Shown here in pieces: positions 7,918-15,824 of a stretch of 26,174 bases of DNA. The stretch is from Chloroflexota bacterium (GTDB lineage Bacteria > Chloroflexota > Dehalococcoidia > SAR202 > UBA11138), in assembly GCA_022561955.1 (NCBI GenBank), contig JADFQF010000001.1, positions 1-26,174 of the forward strand. Reading direction: 5' to 3'. Made by a program: the position numbers and the translations under genes. The notes beneath the pieces are model-generated. The model did no database searches and was not told the DNA's origin. It worked only from the letters and a program-made list of their open reading frames with translations. Position 1 is the first letter of the stretch. Each line of letters begins with the position of its first letter.

Positions 7918-9981
7918 ATGGAGCTTGCCTCCGACATCACGCCGGAAGACCTTCAGGTCTTCCTTCAAGAGGCCGAAGAGCATCTGCAGCTGCTCGACGA
8001 AGACTTTATCAGGCTGGAAAGAGAGCAGGACAATCAGGACCTGCTCCAGGAGATTTTCAGGGCTGCCCACACGCTGAAGGGCTCCTCAGCCATGCTGGGG
8101 CACGAGCGTATGACTGCGCTGGCCCACGTCATGGAGACTCTCCTCGATAACGTAAGGAAGGGCACGCAGGAAGTCACGACCGAGGTAATCGACGCCCTGC
8201 TGCACAGTCTCGACGGACTGAACCTGCTCAAGGATGAGCTCATTGACGACGACGCGCCCGAAACCGATGTCACAAGCGTCATAGAGGAGCTCGAAAGAGC
8301 TACGAGCGATGGCGAAGGCGCCGCTGGTGCGGGCAATCCAGGCAATATCGAGCTAAAGGTGGCCCTGGATGAGCAGGCGACGGCAAAGCTAAGGCTTTTC
8401 GAGGAGACCGGTGGGAAGACTCGGCTGGTCCGGATAGCCTTCTTCAAGGAGACCGAATGGGCAGCGGTACGCTGCTTTCAGGCACTCGATGCACTGGAGT
8501 CTCTGGGAGAAGTGCTGGGTTCCAACCCTACGCAAGACGATGTGGTAGCGGAAAGGGTGGACCACGAGCTACTGGCGGTGATTGCCGTCAGCGCGTCTGA
8601 TAGTGAAATTGAGAACGCTGTCAGACCCATTGAGGACGTGGAGACCGTTTCGGTCGATGCATACGTTCTTGATGAGGAACAGGCCGCTGCCGATGAGCCG
8701 TCGGCACGGAGCGTCGTAGCCGGGGCCGCGGACGACGCGACCACTTCGAGGCAGCAGGGGCATAAATCGCAAACGGTAAGGATAGATGTCGAGCGTCTCG
8801 ACGACCTGATGAATATGATAGGCGAGCTAATAATAGACCGAACACGCATCGTGCAGATCAGCAAGGCGCTGGACTCTCAGTACGCCGGCGAAGAGCTGAT
8901 TCAGGCCCTGAGCAAGACGTCCGATCATATCGTGCGGGTCGTGGACGAGCTCAAAGAGACCACGATGCAGATACGCATGCTTCCTATCGGCACCGTGTTC
9001 AGCAGCTTCCCTCGTCTGATGAGAGACCTTGCCCAGCGTGTCAACAAGCAGGTCAACTTCACCATGGACGGTCAGGACACAGAGATAGACAGGACCGTAA
9101 TCGACCGCATCAAAGACCCGCTGATTCACCTGCTTCGAAACGCCCTGGACCACGGCGTAGAAACGCCCGAAGAGCGGGTCGCCAAGGGCAAATCTGAGGA
9201 GGGTAACGTCCATCTGTCCGCCTTCCAGGAACAGGGGAACATCGTAATCACGGTCCAAGACGATGGGAACGGAATAGACCCCGAAAAGATCAGGCAGGCC
9301 ATGGTGAAAAAGGGGCTAATATCGGCGGAGGCGGCCTCCAGGCTTACCGACGCGGAGGCGATAGACCTGATATTCCTGCCTGGAGCGTCGACGGCGGCAA
9401 AAACGACCGACATCTCCGGGCGCGGTGTAGGAATGGACATCGTCAAGTCCAATATTGAGGCGATCAACGGCTTCGTGAACATCGAGACCGTTCTCGGCGA
9501 GGGCACGAAGTTCATTCTTCGCCTCCCACTCACCCTGGCGACATTACACGCGATGCTGGTGACGTTAGACGACACGCTGTACGCGATCCCTCTAGTTTAC
9601 GTTCTGGAGGCTGTAAATCGGGAGCGGGCGGATATAAGCACGATCGAAGGAAGAGAAGCCATCCGTCTCCGGGGAAGCGTCTTGCCGCTCGTCCATCTTG
9701 GTCAAGCACTGGGCATACCAGGCTCACATTCCAGAGTGGGGGATCGGATCTGGGTAGTAATCGTCAAATTCGGTGAGAAGCTTGTCGGCCTGGCCGTGGA
9801 CGAGCTCACCGAGCTTCAGGAAATCGTCGTGAAATCCCTGGGCCAATATATCGGAAACGTCAAAGGAATCGCAGGCGCAAGCGTGCTTGGAGATGGCCGC
9901 GTCGTGCTGATACTGGACATCGCCACTCTGATGAATCTAATCACGCAAAACTCCGACAGGAGTGGGGTTTTCGCGGCGTAG
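7918..9981 (+). CDS. cheA: Chemotaxis histidine kinase CheA
   Basis: A 687-residue cytoplasmic CheA, the kinase that autophosphorylates and passes phosphate to CheY and CheB. Domains in order: Hpt/P1 with phospho-acceptor His51 in AAHTLKGSSAM; a P2-like CheY/CheB-docking region about 143-255; an acidic/Ala-rich linker; P3 dimerisation helices about 285-355; P4 ATPase about 370-540 with N box LLRNALDHGVE, G1 box DDGNGI and G2 box GRGVGMDIV; and a P5 CheW-like domain about 545-680. All catalytic motifs look intact. GGGAGGA (7904-7910) supports the ATG. It heads a same-strand run of che genes; no separate cheW or receptor gene is in the window, so P5 must bind partners encoded elsewhere. Confidence 0.97.
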   Translation: MELASDITPEDLQVFLQEAEEHLQLLDEDFIRLEREQDNQDLLQEIFRAAHTLKGSSAMLGHERMTALAHVMETLLDNVRKGTQEVTTEVIDALLHSLDGLNLLKDELIDDDAPETDVTSVIEELERATSDGEGAAGAGNPGNIELKVALDEQATAKLRLFEETGGKTRLVRIAFFKETEWAAVRCFQALDALESLGEVLGSNPTQDDVVAERVDHELLAVIAVSASDSEIENAVRPIEDVETVSVDAYVLDEEQAAADEPSARSVVAGAADDATTSRQQGHKSQTVRIDVERLDDLMNMIGELIIDRTRIVQISKALDSQYAGEELIQALSKTSDHIVRVVDELKETTMQIRMLPIGTVFSSFPRLMRDLAQRVNKQVNFTMDGQDTEIDRTVIDRIKDPLIHLLRNALDHGVETPEERVAKGKSEEGNVHLSAFQEQGNIVITVQDDGNGIDPEKIRQAMVKKGLISAEAASRLTDAEAIDLIFLPGASTAAKTTDISGRGVGMDIVKSNIEAINGFVNIETVLGEGTKFILRLPLTLATLHAMLVTLDDTLYAIPLVYVLEAVNRERADISTIEGREAIRLRGSVLPLVHLGQALGIPGSHSRVGDRIWVVIVKFGEKLVGLAVDELTELQEIVVKSLGQYIGNVKGIAGASVLGDGRVVLILDIATLMNLITQNSDRSGVFAA

Positions 9982-10097
9982 ATCGGAGGTAACGCCTTAA
10001 AAAGAAGAGCGACTGTTAGCCGAACGACAGACCATGTCCGTATTTGACGCGGACTCGAGTCCCGTGCGATCGGGATTTACAATGAAAGGACGGTGTC

Positions 10098-10715
10098 GTG
10101 AGTACATCTTCGATTATTCTCAACGAAGCCGACCTCAAGGCATGGACAGAGCTGGTTAGCATGGGCGTCAGGAATGCGCTCAGCGGCCTGTCAGATATGG
10201 TGGGGAAAGAAATTGAGATCTCCAATCTTGAGGCCCGGTACATAGCAATAAAGGACGTTGCCTATCTGGTAGGGGGTCCTGAGCAGACGACAGCAGCGAT
10301 ATACCTCAGCGTTTCCGGAGCGGCTGAGGGCCACATGATCGTGATCTATCGCTCGGAAACGGCATTCGAGCTAATAGATTTGCTGCTCGGTCAGGATCCC
10401 GGCACAACCGATGCGCTGGGCGAGATGGAAATCTCCGCGCTCGGTGAAATGGGCAACATCGTAGGCTCCTTTTTCCTCAATGCTTTGGCGGACGCCACAG
10501 GGCTCAAACTGAGAGTATCTCCTCCTTCCGTAATGATGGACATGGCCGGCGCCATTCTGGACGCAGTGTTGGCCGAGATCATGTTGGATGCGGATGAGGC
10601 CCTGGTCATGCAGACGAGCTTCGGCACTGAGGATATGCAAATAAACGGTACGTTTCTTTGCCTGCCCAGCCCGAGCCTGCAGACCGCTCTGCTCGACCAT
10701 TGGAGCGGCGAATGA
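10098..10715 (+). CDS. cheC: CheC-family CheY-P phosphatase
   Basis: A 205-residue CheC-like protein that would dephosphorylate CheY-P and, in characterised systems, binds CheD. The family normally has two ExxN active helices. The second is intact here: E117 and N120 in SALGEMGNIVGS, followed by the expected PP at 142-143. In the first helix, aligned by eye (ELVSMGVRN), Glu18 is kept but the Asn position is Ser21, so probably only one site is active. The start is GTG at 10098 with AAAGGA 7 bases upstream; an ATG at 10082 is in another frame. The stop overlaps the cheD start (ATGA), a tight coupling that fits the known CheC-CheD partnership. Confidence 0.9.
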   Translation: MSTSSIILNEADLKAWTELVSMGVRNALSGLSDMVGKEIEISNLEARYIAIKDVAYLVGGPEQTTAAIYLSVSGAAEGHMIVIYRSETAFELIDLLLGQDPGTTDALGEMEISALGEMGNIVGSFFLNALADATGLKLRVSPPSVMMDMAGAILDAVLAEIMLDADEALVMQTSFGTEDMQINGTFLCLPSPSLQTALLDHWSGE

Positions 10716-11209
10716 CAACAACTCAACTGGACACCATAGTCGTCGGCATGGGAGAGCTGCAGGTCTCCAAGGACCTTCACGCCGTGCTGACGTGCTTGGG
10801 GCTGGGTTCTTGCATAGGATTTTCGTCCTATGATCCAGTGGCGAAGGTTGCGGGTATGGTCCACATTGTTCTGCCCGATTCCGCTGGCAAGACCGTCGTG
10901 CTCCCAGGCAAATTCGCGAATACGGCGCTTCCCGCTCTGATAGAGGACATGGAAAAGCTGGGGGCGGAAAAGAGAAGAATGCTGGTGAAGATAACCGGGG
11001 GGGCCCAAATGTCCCTCGTCGCCGGCAGTGCGGGAATTTTCAAAACGGGGGAGAGAAATCTGGAGGCAACAGAAAAATCGGCCGTCGAGCACGGCCTAAA
11101 AATAGCCGCCGCCGATGTCGGGGGACACAGCGGCAGGACGCTACGTTTATATGTCGAGTCCGGCAAGGTCACTGTAACCACCGCCGGCACTGAGACAATA
11201 GATCTGTAG
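10712..11209 (+). CDS. cheD: Chemoreceptor glutamine deamidase CheD
   Basis: A 165-residue CheD, which deamidates specific Gln residues on chemoreceptors and is controlled by binding CheC. The catalytic Cys34 lies in GLGSCIG and His51 in GMVHIVLPDS, the family arrangement. The ATG at 10712 overlaps the cheC stop by four bases (ATGA); the frame is open further upstream, but those starts would lie inside cheC and are rejected. Its targets would be methyl-accepting receptors, none of which is encoded in this window. cheY follows 11 bases downstream. Confidence 0.95.
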   Translation: MTTTQLDTIVVGMGELQVSKDLHAVLTCLGLGSCIGFSSYDPVAKVAGMVHIVLPDSAGKTVVLPGKFANTALPALIEDMEKLGAEKRRMLVKITGGAQMSLVAGSAGIFKTGERNLEATEKSAVEHGLKIAAADVGGHSGRTLRLYVESGKVTVTTAGTETIDL

Positions 11210-11220
11210 GAGAGGATGAA

Positions 11221-11577
11221 ATGCCAAAGGTCCTAGTTGTTGATGACGCTACGTTCATGAGGATGAAAGCGACGAAGCTTTTGTCTTCCAATGGATATGA
11301 AGTGATTGAGGCGGCCACGGGTGCTGAGGCCGTCGAATGCTACAAGTCTGAGAGTCCCGACGCAGTACTACTGGACATAACTATGCCCGACATGGATGGA
11401 TTGCAGGCTCTCAAGGAGATCAAGAAGATAGACCCAAATGCCAATGTAGCCATGGTGACGGCGATGGGGCAACAGTCCATCGTCATGGAGGCGCTTAAGG
11501 CCGGAGCCAAGGACTTCGTGGTGAAGCCTTTTGACGCAGACAGGATCCTGGCGGCCATCGCCAAGATTATGGCCTAG
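11221..11577 (+). CDS. cheY: Single-domain response regulator CheY
   Basis: A 118-residue stand-alone receiver domain. Conserved residues are present: the acidic pair D8-D9, phospho-acceptor D52 in LLDITMPDMDG, T80 in MVTAMG and K102 in VVKPFD. It would accept phosphate from CheA and be dephosphorylated by the CheC and CheX proteins encoded in the same operon. With no DNA-binding or enzymatic output domain it acts by binding another protein; a candidate docking peptide occurs in the zinc-ribbon protein at 14597-15133. A strong ribosome-binding site (AGGAGAGG) precedes the ATG. Confidence 0.95.
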   Translation: MPKVLVVDDATFMRMKATKLLSSNGYEVIEAATGAEAVECYKSESPDAVLLDITMPDMDGLQALKEIKKIDPNANVAMVTAMGQQSIVMEALKAGAKDFVVKPFDADRILAAIAKIMA

Positions 11578-11599
11578 CGGCAGGTCTGTGGGAGAGAAA

Positions 11600-12646
11600 A
11601 TGAAGGAAAGGGTTAGAGTCCTCGTTGTCGACGACTCCGTATTTGCCAGGAACGCCATATCCAGGTCCCTGGAAACTGATCCGGATGTCGAAGTCGTCGG
11701 CACGGCAACGGACGGAATCAACGCAATCGAGCAGGTCAAGGCCCTCAGACCGGATGTCGTGACCCTGGACGTTAGCATGCCGCGGATGGATGGTATAGAG
11801 GCGCTGGAACGAATCATGTCCGAGTGCCCGACTCCCATAGTGATGCTAAGCGCCTTGACCGGAGAGAACACGCATGCAACCCTGGAGGCCCTCGAAAAGG
11901 GAGCCGTCGACTTCTTTCTCAAGTCGTCCACGCTCACTCCCGCGGGCCTCAACGGCCAGCCGTCAGAGCTCGTGGTCAAGATCAAGACGGCGGCGAAGGT
12001 GCCCATCGCGAACCTCGTGGCCGCCTCCAAGACCAAGCTCTCCCAGGCAGGCAATCGCAAGGTCAGGGCCGGCAGCACCGCGAGGCGAAAAATCCTCGTC
12101 ATCGGCAGCTCCACCGGCGGGCCCAGAGCCCTGGCGGAGCTTATGCCCCAGCTGCCGGCGAACCTCCCCGCGGCGATTCTAATGGTGCAGCACATGCCCG
12201 CTGAGTTTACCCGCACGCTTGCCGAACGGCTCGACCAGGCCTCCGAGCTTAAGATCAGAGAGGCCAAAAGGGGCGATTCCGTCGAGTATGGCACGGCCCT
12301 GATGGCGCCGGGCGGCTACCACATGGTGGTAAAAAAAACGGGGGCCATCGGCCTGAACCAGGACCCGCTGGTATGCGGTGTTCGCCCCTCCGCCGACGTG
12401 CTTATGAAGTCGGTTGCCGAAAAGTACGGAAACGTCTGTGTCGGAGTGATCCTGACTGGAATGGGCTCGGACGGGACCGAAGGATCCAGGCAGATACGCC
12501 TGGTCGGTGGCAAGGTCGCCGCGGAGCACGAATCATCCTGCGCCGTCTACGGCATGCCCCGAAGTGTAATAGAGAGTGGAAACGCCGATACGGTAGCGCC
12601 TATATCGGGACTCGCAGACGAGATCATCCGATTGTGCAACGAATAA
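11600..12646 (+). CDS. cheB: Protein-glutamate methylesterase CheB
   Basis: A 348-residue CheB that removes receptor methyl esters when phosphorylated by CheA. The N-terminal receiver has D57 in TLDVSMPRMDG and K108; the linker spans about 115-163; the C-terminal methylesterase has the catalytic triad Ser171 (GSSTGG), His198 (QHM) and Asp291 (GMGSDG). I chose ATG 11600, which follows GGGAGAG and lies 22 bases after cheY; an upstream start at 11531 would lie within cheY. It sits directly before cheR, its opposing enzyme. Confidence 0.96.
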   Translation: MKERVRVLVVDDSVFARNAISRSLETDPDVEVVGTATDGINAIEQVKALRPDVVTLDVSMPRMDGIEALERIMSECPTPIVMLSALTGENTHATLEALEKGAVDFFLKSSTLTPAGLNGQPSELVVKIKTAAKVPIANLVAASKTKLSQAGNRKVRAGSTARRKILVIGSSTGGPRALAELMPQLPANLPAAILMVQHMPAEFTRTLAERLDQASELKIREAKRGDSVEYGTALMAPGGYHMVVKKTGAIGLNQDPLVCGVRPSADVLMKSVAEKYGNVCVGVILTGMGSDGTEGSRQIRLVGGKVAAEHESSCAVYGMPRSVIESGNADTVAPISGLADEIIRLCNE

Positions 12647-12667
12647 GGGATAGTGGAAGGACGACTG

Positions 12668-13498
12668 GTGCTTAACGATCAAGAATACGCGCTAATATCT
12701 CGCAAGATACTCAAGCTCATTGGAATCGATCTGTCGTTCTACAAGAGTCAGCAGATGCGAAGGCGATTGCAGGGCCTGGCCAATTCTCAGGCGAACTCGA
12801 TCGTCGAATACTGTGCACTGGTGGAGCGTGACCCGGCCGCCCTCACAAAACTGAAGAATTTCCTGACCATTAACGTTACCGAGTTTTTCAGAGACGCCGA
12901 ACAGTTTAACCTCTTAAAGACGAGGGTCATGCCCGAGCTTCTGAATAGGAGGGCGCATCTCAGTGTCTGGAGCGCGGGATGTTCTCATGGAGGAGAGCCC
13001 TATTCCGTGGCCATCACATTGAAGGAGATTACAGGCGACGCGCGACACAGGATAGTCGCCACGGATATCGACGAGCAGATCGTTGAGAAGGCTAAAAAAG
13101 GCGGCCCATATTTGGCTGCGGACCTGGCCAACGTTGCACCCAAGCTCGTGCTCAAGTACTTCCGGAAGGAGCCCGATGGGTTCTACGTAATCGACGAAAT
13201 AAGGCGCATGGTCGATTTCAAGCAACAAGACCTGCTCAAGGGCAGATTTAATTCAGGGTTCGATTTGATCATGTGCAGAAACGTTGTCATCTATTTTTCC
13301 GATGAGGCAAAAGCGAAGTTATACAGTGGCTTTTATGACGCTCTGACCACCGACGGTATTCTGTTCATCGGCGCGACGGAGACTCTCCTGGAAGCCAAAG
13401 ACGTGGGATTGGAAAGGGTTCATAACTGCTTTTATCGAAAGAAAATCGAAGAAAAACTACGTCCAGTCCAAAGTAGTGTGGTCAAAGCGCAAGGGTAG
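12668..13498 (+). CDS. cheR: Chemotaxis protein methyltransferase CheR
   Basis: A SAM-dependent methyltransferase (276 residues from this start) that methylates receptor glutamates. The N-terminal helical domain contains YKSQQMRRRL and the NVTEFFRD region; the SAM-binding motif is VWSAGCSHGGEPYS, a variant of the usual AGCSTGEEPYS; the late motif MCRNVVIYF is canonical. The GTG at 12668 has GGAAGG seven bases upstream and gives the usual short N-terminus; an in-frame GTG at 12653, six bases after the cheB stop, would add five residues. It lies between cheB and the HD-GYP-like gene, 22 bases from each. Confidence 0.94.
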   Translation: MLNDQEYALISRKILKLIGIDLSFYKSQQMRRRLQGLANSQANSIVEYCALVERDPAALTKLKNFLTINVTEFFRDAEQFNLLKTRVMPELLNRRAHLSVWSAGCSHGGEPYSVAITLKEITGDARHRIVATDIDEQIVEKAKKGGPYLAADLANVAPKLVLKYFRKEPDGFYVIDEIRRMVDFKQQDLLKGRFNSGFDLIMCRNVVIYFSDEAKAKLYSGFYDALTTDGILFIGATETLLEAKDVGLERVHNCFYRKKIEEKLRPVQSSVVKAQG

Positions 13499-13520
13499 TC
13501 CATATAAGGAAGGCGGCGCC

Positions 13521-14597
13521 ATGCGAAGGATATCGGCTAAAAACGCAAAAGAGGGAATGGTCCTTGAGCGGCCCGTCTACGATAGCCAGGGTTACGAGCT
13601 AATCGAGTCCGGCTCAACGATCAATGATGAGCTTCTGCGCACCCTGAACATATACGGAATCTCCGAGCTCATAATTAACGACTGGCGCGTCGACGACGTG
13701 CCAGTCCAGACCCTCATGTCTCCTGAGCTGGAGGGCATGGCCACCCAAGCCCTGCGCGCCATAATTGCCGAGTCTCAGGGCAGCAAGTTCATTGATGAGG
13801 CCTTGCTCGAAGAGGCTGAAGGCCCCATTTTCCAGATGACGAGGGAGCTGTTTCCAGAGGTCATTGGGGAGATGAACGCGTCCGGCTGTCAGCAAGTGAG
13901 TGACTACCCATTCGTTCAGCCCGCGAAGACCGCCAGCCTGTCGCTGCTCATGGGCAGACGGCTCGGCATGGGCATGTTGGAGCTTCCGGGCCTGGGCATG
14001 GCCGCCCTGATGAAGGACGTGGGCGGACTTCTCCTGCCGGGTGGCGTGCTGGACAAGGCAGAGCCTTCTGATTCGGAGCTGCTGGAGGTCCACAAGCATC
14101 CGGGATACGGCGCCGAGATAATCAGCCAGCTCGAACGCTTCGGTCCGGAAGTCGCTGAAGCTGTCTTCTACCACCACGAGCGCTGGGACGGTAGCGGCTA
14201 TCCGGAAGGACTGAAGAAAGAAGACATCCCAACCTCGGCCAGGATCATCGGACTTTGCGATTCCTACTATGAGCTCGTCTCGAAACGGCCGGACAGCCCC
14301 TCCATAATGCCGCACGAAGCGATCGAATACGTGATGGCCTACAGCGGGGATCTGTTCGACCCGAAAATTGTGGAGATATTTGTCAGGCAGGTGCCGCTGT
14401 ACCCAACCGGGGTGACGGTGAAGCTGAATTCAGGTGAGGTCGGGATAGTTTCCGACTCCAACCTCGGCTACGTAGGGAGACCCACGGTCCGTATCTGCTA
14501 CGACGAGGGAGGAAAGCCTATCAGAGAGCCCTATGACCTGAGCCTCGCTCAGGTGGAGAACCAGGGCCGCATGGTTGTGCAGGTTGTAGATTACTAA
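13521..14597 (+). CDS. HD-GYP-like signalling protein with degenerate metal site
   Basis: A 358-residue cytoplasmic protein. The N-terminal ~60 residues resemble the leader of HD-GYP phosphodiesterases (EGMVLERPVYDSQG). The central HD-GYP fold keeps VHKHPGYGAEII (191-201), HHERWDGSGYP (218-228) and Asp247, but the defining HD pair with its trailing GK is replaced by K165-D166-V-G-G, and the upstream His ligand position reads Gln/Pro (FVQPAK, about 132-136). True HD-GYP enzymes hydrolyse cyclic-di-GMP with these metal ligands, so activity is doubtful; it may bind a nucleotide or a partner instead. A beta-rich tail (about 295-358) follows. The ATG has GGAAGGCGG upstream; the stop overlaps the next start by one base (TAATG). 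Confidence 0.85.
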   Translation: MRRISAKNAKEGMVLERPVYDSQGYELIESGSTINDELLRTLNIYGISELIINDWRVDDVPVQTLMSPELEGMATQALRAIIAESQGSKFIDEALLEEAEGPIFQMTRELFPEVIGEMNASGCQQVSDYPFVQPAKTASLSLLMGRRLGMGMLELPGLGMAALMKDVGGLLLPGGVLDKAEPSDSELLEVHKHPGYGAEIISQLERFGPEVAEAVFYHHERWDGSGYPEGLKKEDIPTSARIIGLCDSYYELVSKRPDSPSIMPHEAIEYVMAYSGDLFDPKIVEIFVRQVPLYPTGVTVKLNSGEVGIVSDSNLGYVGRPTVRICYDEGGKPIREPYDLSLAQVENQGRMVVQVVDY

Positions 14598-15133
14598 TGA
14601 GCACTGACAACAAAGTACTCTCTCAAGATGAGATAGACGCCATGCTGTCCGGAGGGTCATCCGACGGGGGTGATTCCGCGGATGAGGCCGAGCCCGCGGC
14701 GCCACCAGCCGCCCCGGCCGAACCGGCACCTGTGACGGCGGCTCCCGCTGCTCCTGCGGCGGCCCCTCCTGCTCCCGTGGCGGCGGCGCCTGCATTGCCC
14801 GACGAGACCCGAGAGATGTTGGGCCGGATGTCGGAGCGACTGGAGACTCTGGGCGCGGCAATGGAGAGAATAGCGCAGTTGGAGAGAGGGCTCACGGAGA
14901 CCAACTCAGCTATTAGGCTCATGCATCAGGACATGCAGACGATGTCCGGTCAGGTGCAACTTGTGAGCAGCAGAGTCGAGGGCATACTCTCAAACCTGAA
15001 GGCGACACTGGGGTATCGCGCTCAGAGCACCTACGTATGCGCGTCCTGCCAGACCAAGGGTGAGGTGGCCGCCCAGGTGAAATGCACGCACTGTGGAACG
15101 ACGAACTGGTGGGGCTGGTGGCCGTCCAAGTAG
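14597..15133 (+). CDS. Small protein: FliM/FliY-like CheY-docking peptide, coiled coil and zinc ribbon
   Basis: A 178-residue protein of unassigned function. Residues 8-19 (LSQDEIDAMLSG) closely match the N-terminal peptide of FliM and FliY that binds phosphorylated CheY. An Ala/Pro-rich flexible linker (about 30-68) follows, then a probable coiled coil (about 70-138) and a C-terminal zinc ribbon with C148-x2-C151 and C163-x2-C166, ending in the Trp-rich NWWGWWPSK. It has no FliM, FliN or FliY body domain (no SpoA/CheC-like fold). It overlaps the HD-GYP-like gene by one base and precedes the cheX pair, so it is very likely part of the same pathway. I infer an adaptor that brings CheY-P to another partner; this is not a known family to me. 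Confidence 0.8.
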   Translation: MSTDNKVLSQDEIDAMLSGGSSDGGDSADEAEPAAPPAAPAEPAPVTAAPAAPAAAPPAPVAAAPALPDETREMLGRMSERLETLGAAMERIAQLERGLTETNSAIRLMHQDMQTMSGQVQLVSSRVEGILSNLKATLGYRAQSTYVCASCQTKGEVAAQVKCTHCGTTNWWGWWPSK

Positions 15134-15263
15134 AGGCTGAAACGGCATGCGCGGCAATTGACTGTCGATTCTGGCAGAGCACTGTATTTTGCCTGTTGAT
15201 AGCCCAACATCAGGCGGATGGGTTCGAGAAGATGCCCGCAACGAGCATATTACGGAGTAGACG

Positions 15264-15824
15264 ATGAAGGCGGAATATGTAAACGCCTTCCTTGTGCCGG
15301 CTCAGATGGTCTGGGAGAAAGAGCTGCACTGCCCTCTCGAATTCGTCGGCGCCGAGATGATTTTAGGCATGTTCACGACCTCGGAGCTCACAGTCACTAT
15401 TGGCGTCAGTGGGGAGCTCGAAGGCAGCGTACTCTACGGATTCGGAAATGGCACGGGCCTGGCTCTTGCCGGTCGCATGATGGGCGAGACCATTGTCGAG
15501 CACAACGATTTGTCCCTCTCGGCAGTGGGGGAGCTGGCCAATATGATTACCGGAAATGCCGCGACGCAACTGTCCAATGCGGGGTATAGCTGCACCATAA
15601 GCCCCCCTATTATGATTGAAATGATTGGAAGTAGGATAGCTACTGTTGGAGGGACCCAAATTCTGGCGACCTTCAAAAGCGAGCTGGGAGACCTCACTAT
15701 CCGGATCAGCTTGAAAGAGAGCCAGGGGTTGGGGAATGGCTTCAACAAAGGTGACAAGTGTACAAGAAGGAAATTGTTAGCGCGTTTGTCGAGCCCGCTC
15801 AAAGTGTTTGGAAAAAAGAGCTAG
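15264..15824 (+). CDS. cheX: CheX-family CheY-P phosphatase (first copy)
   Basis: A 186-residue CheX-like phosphatase. The active helix SAVGELANMITGNAA carries the Glu90/Asn93 pair that CheX uses to dephosphorylate CheY-P. It is clearly a paralogue of the next gene (both begin with an AF-x2-PAQ-x-VW pattern). The CheX fold should end near residue 152; a further ~34 basic residues read into the start of the next gene, overlapping it by 67 bases. A TGA in another frame at 15752-15754 lies just before the next start, so an indel in the GGGGTTGGGG region could have fused this extension. GGAG (15254-15257) supports ATG 15264. Confidence 0.88.
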   Translation: MKAEYVNAFLVPAQMVWEKELHCPLEFVGAEMILGMFTTSELTVTIGVSGELEGSVLYGFGNGTGLALAGRMMGETIVEHNDLSLSAVGELANMITGNAATQLSNAGYSCTISPPIMIEMIGSRIATVGGTQILATFKSELGDLTIRISLKESQGLGNGFNKGDKCTRRKLLARLSSPLKVFGKKS

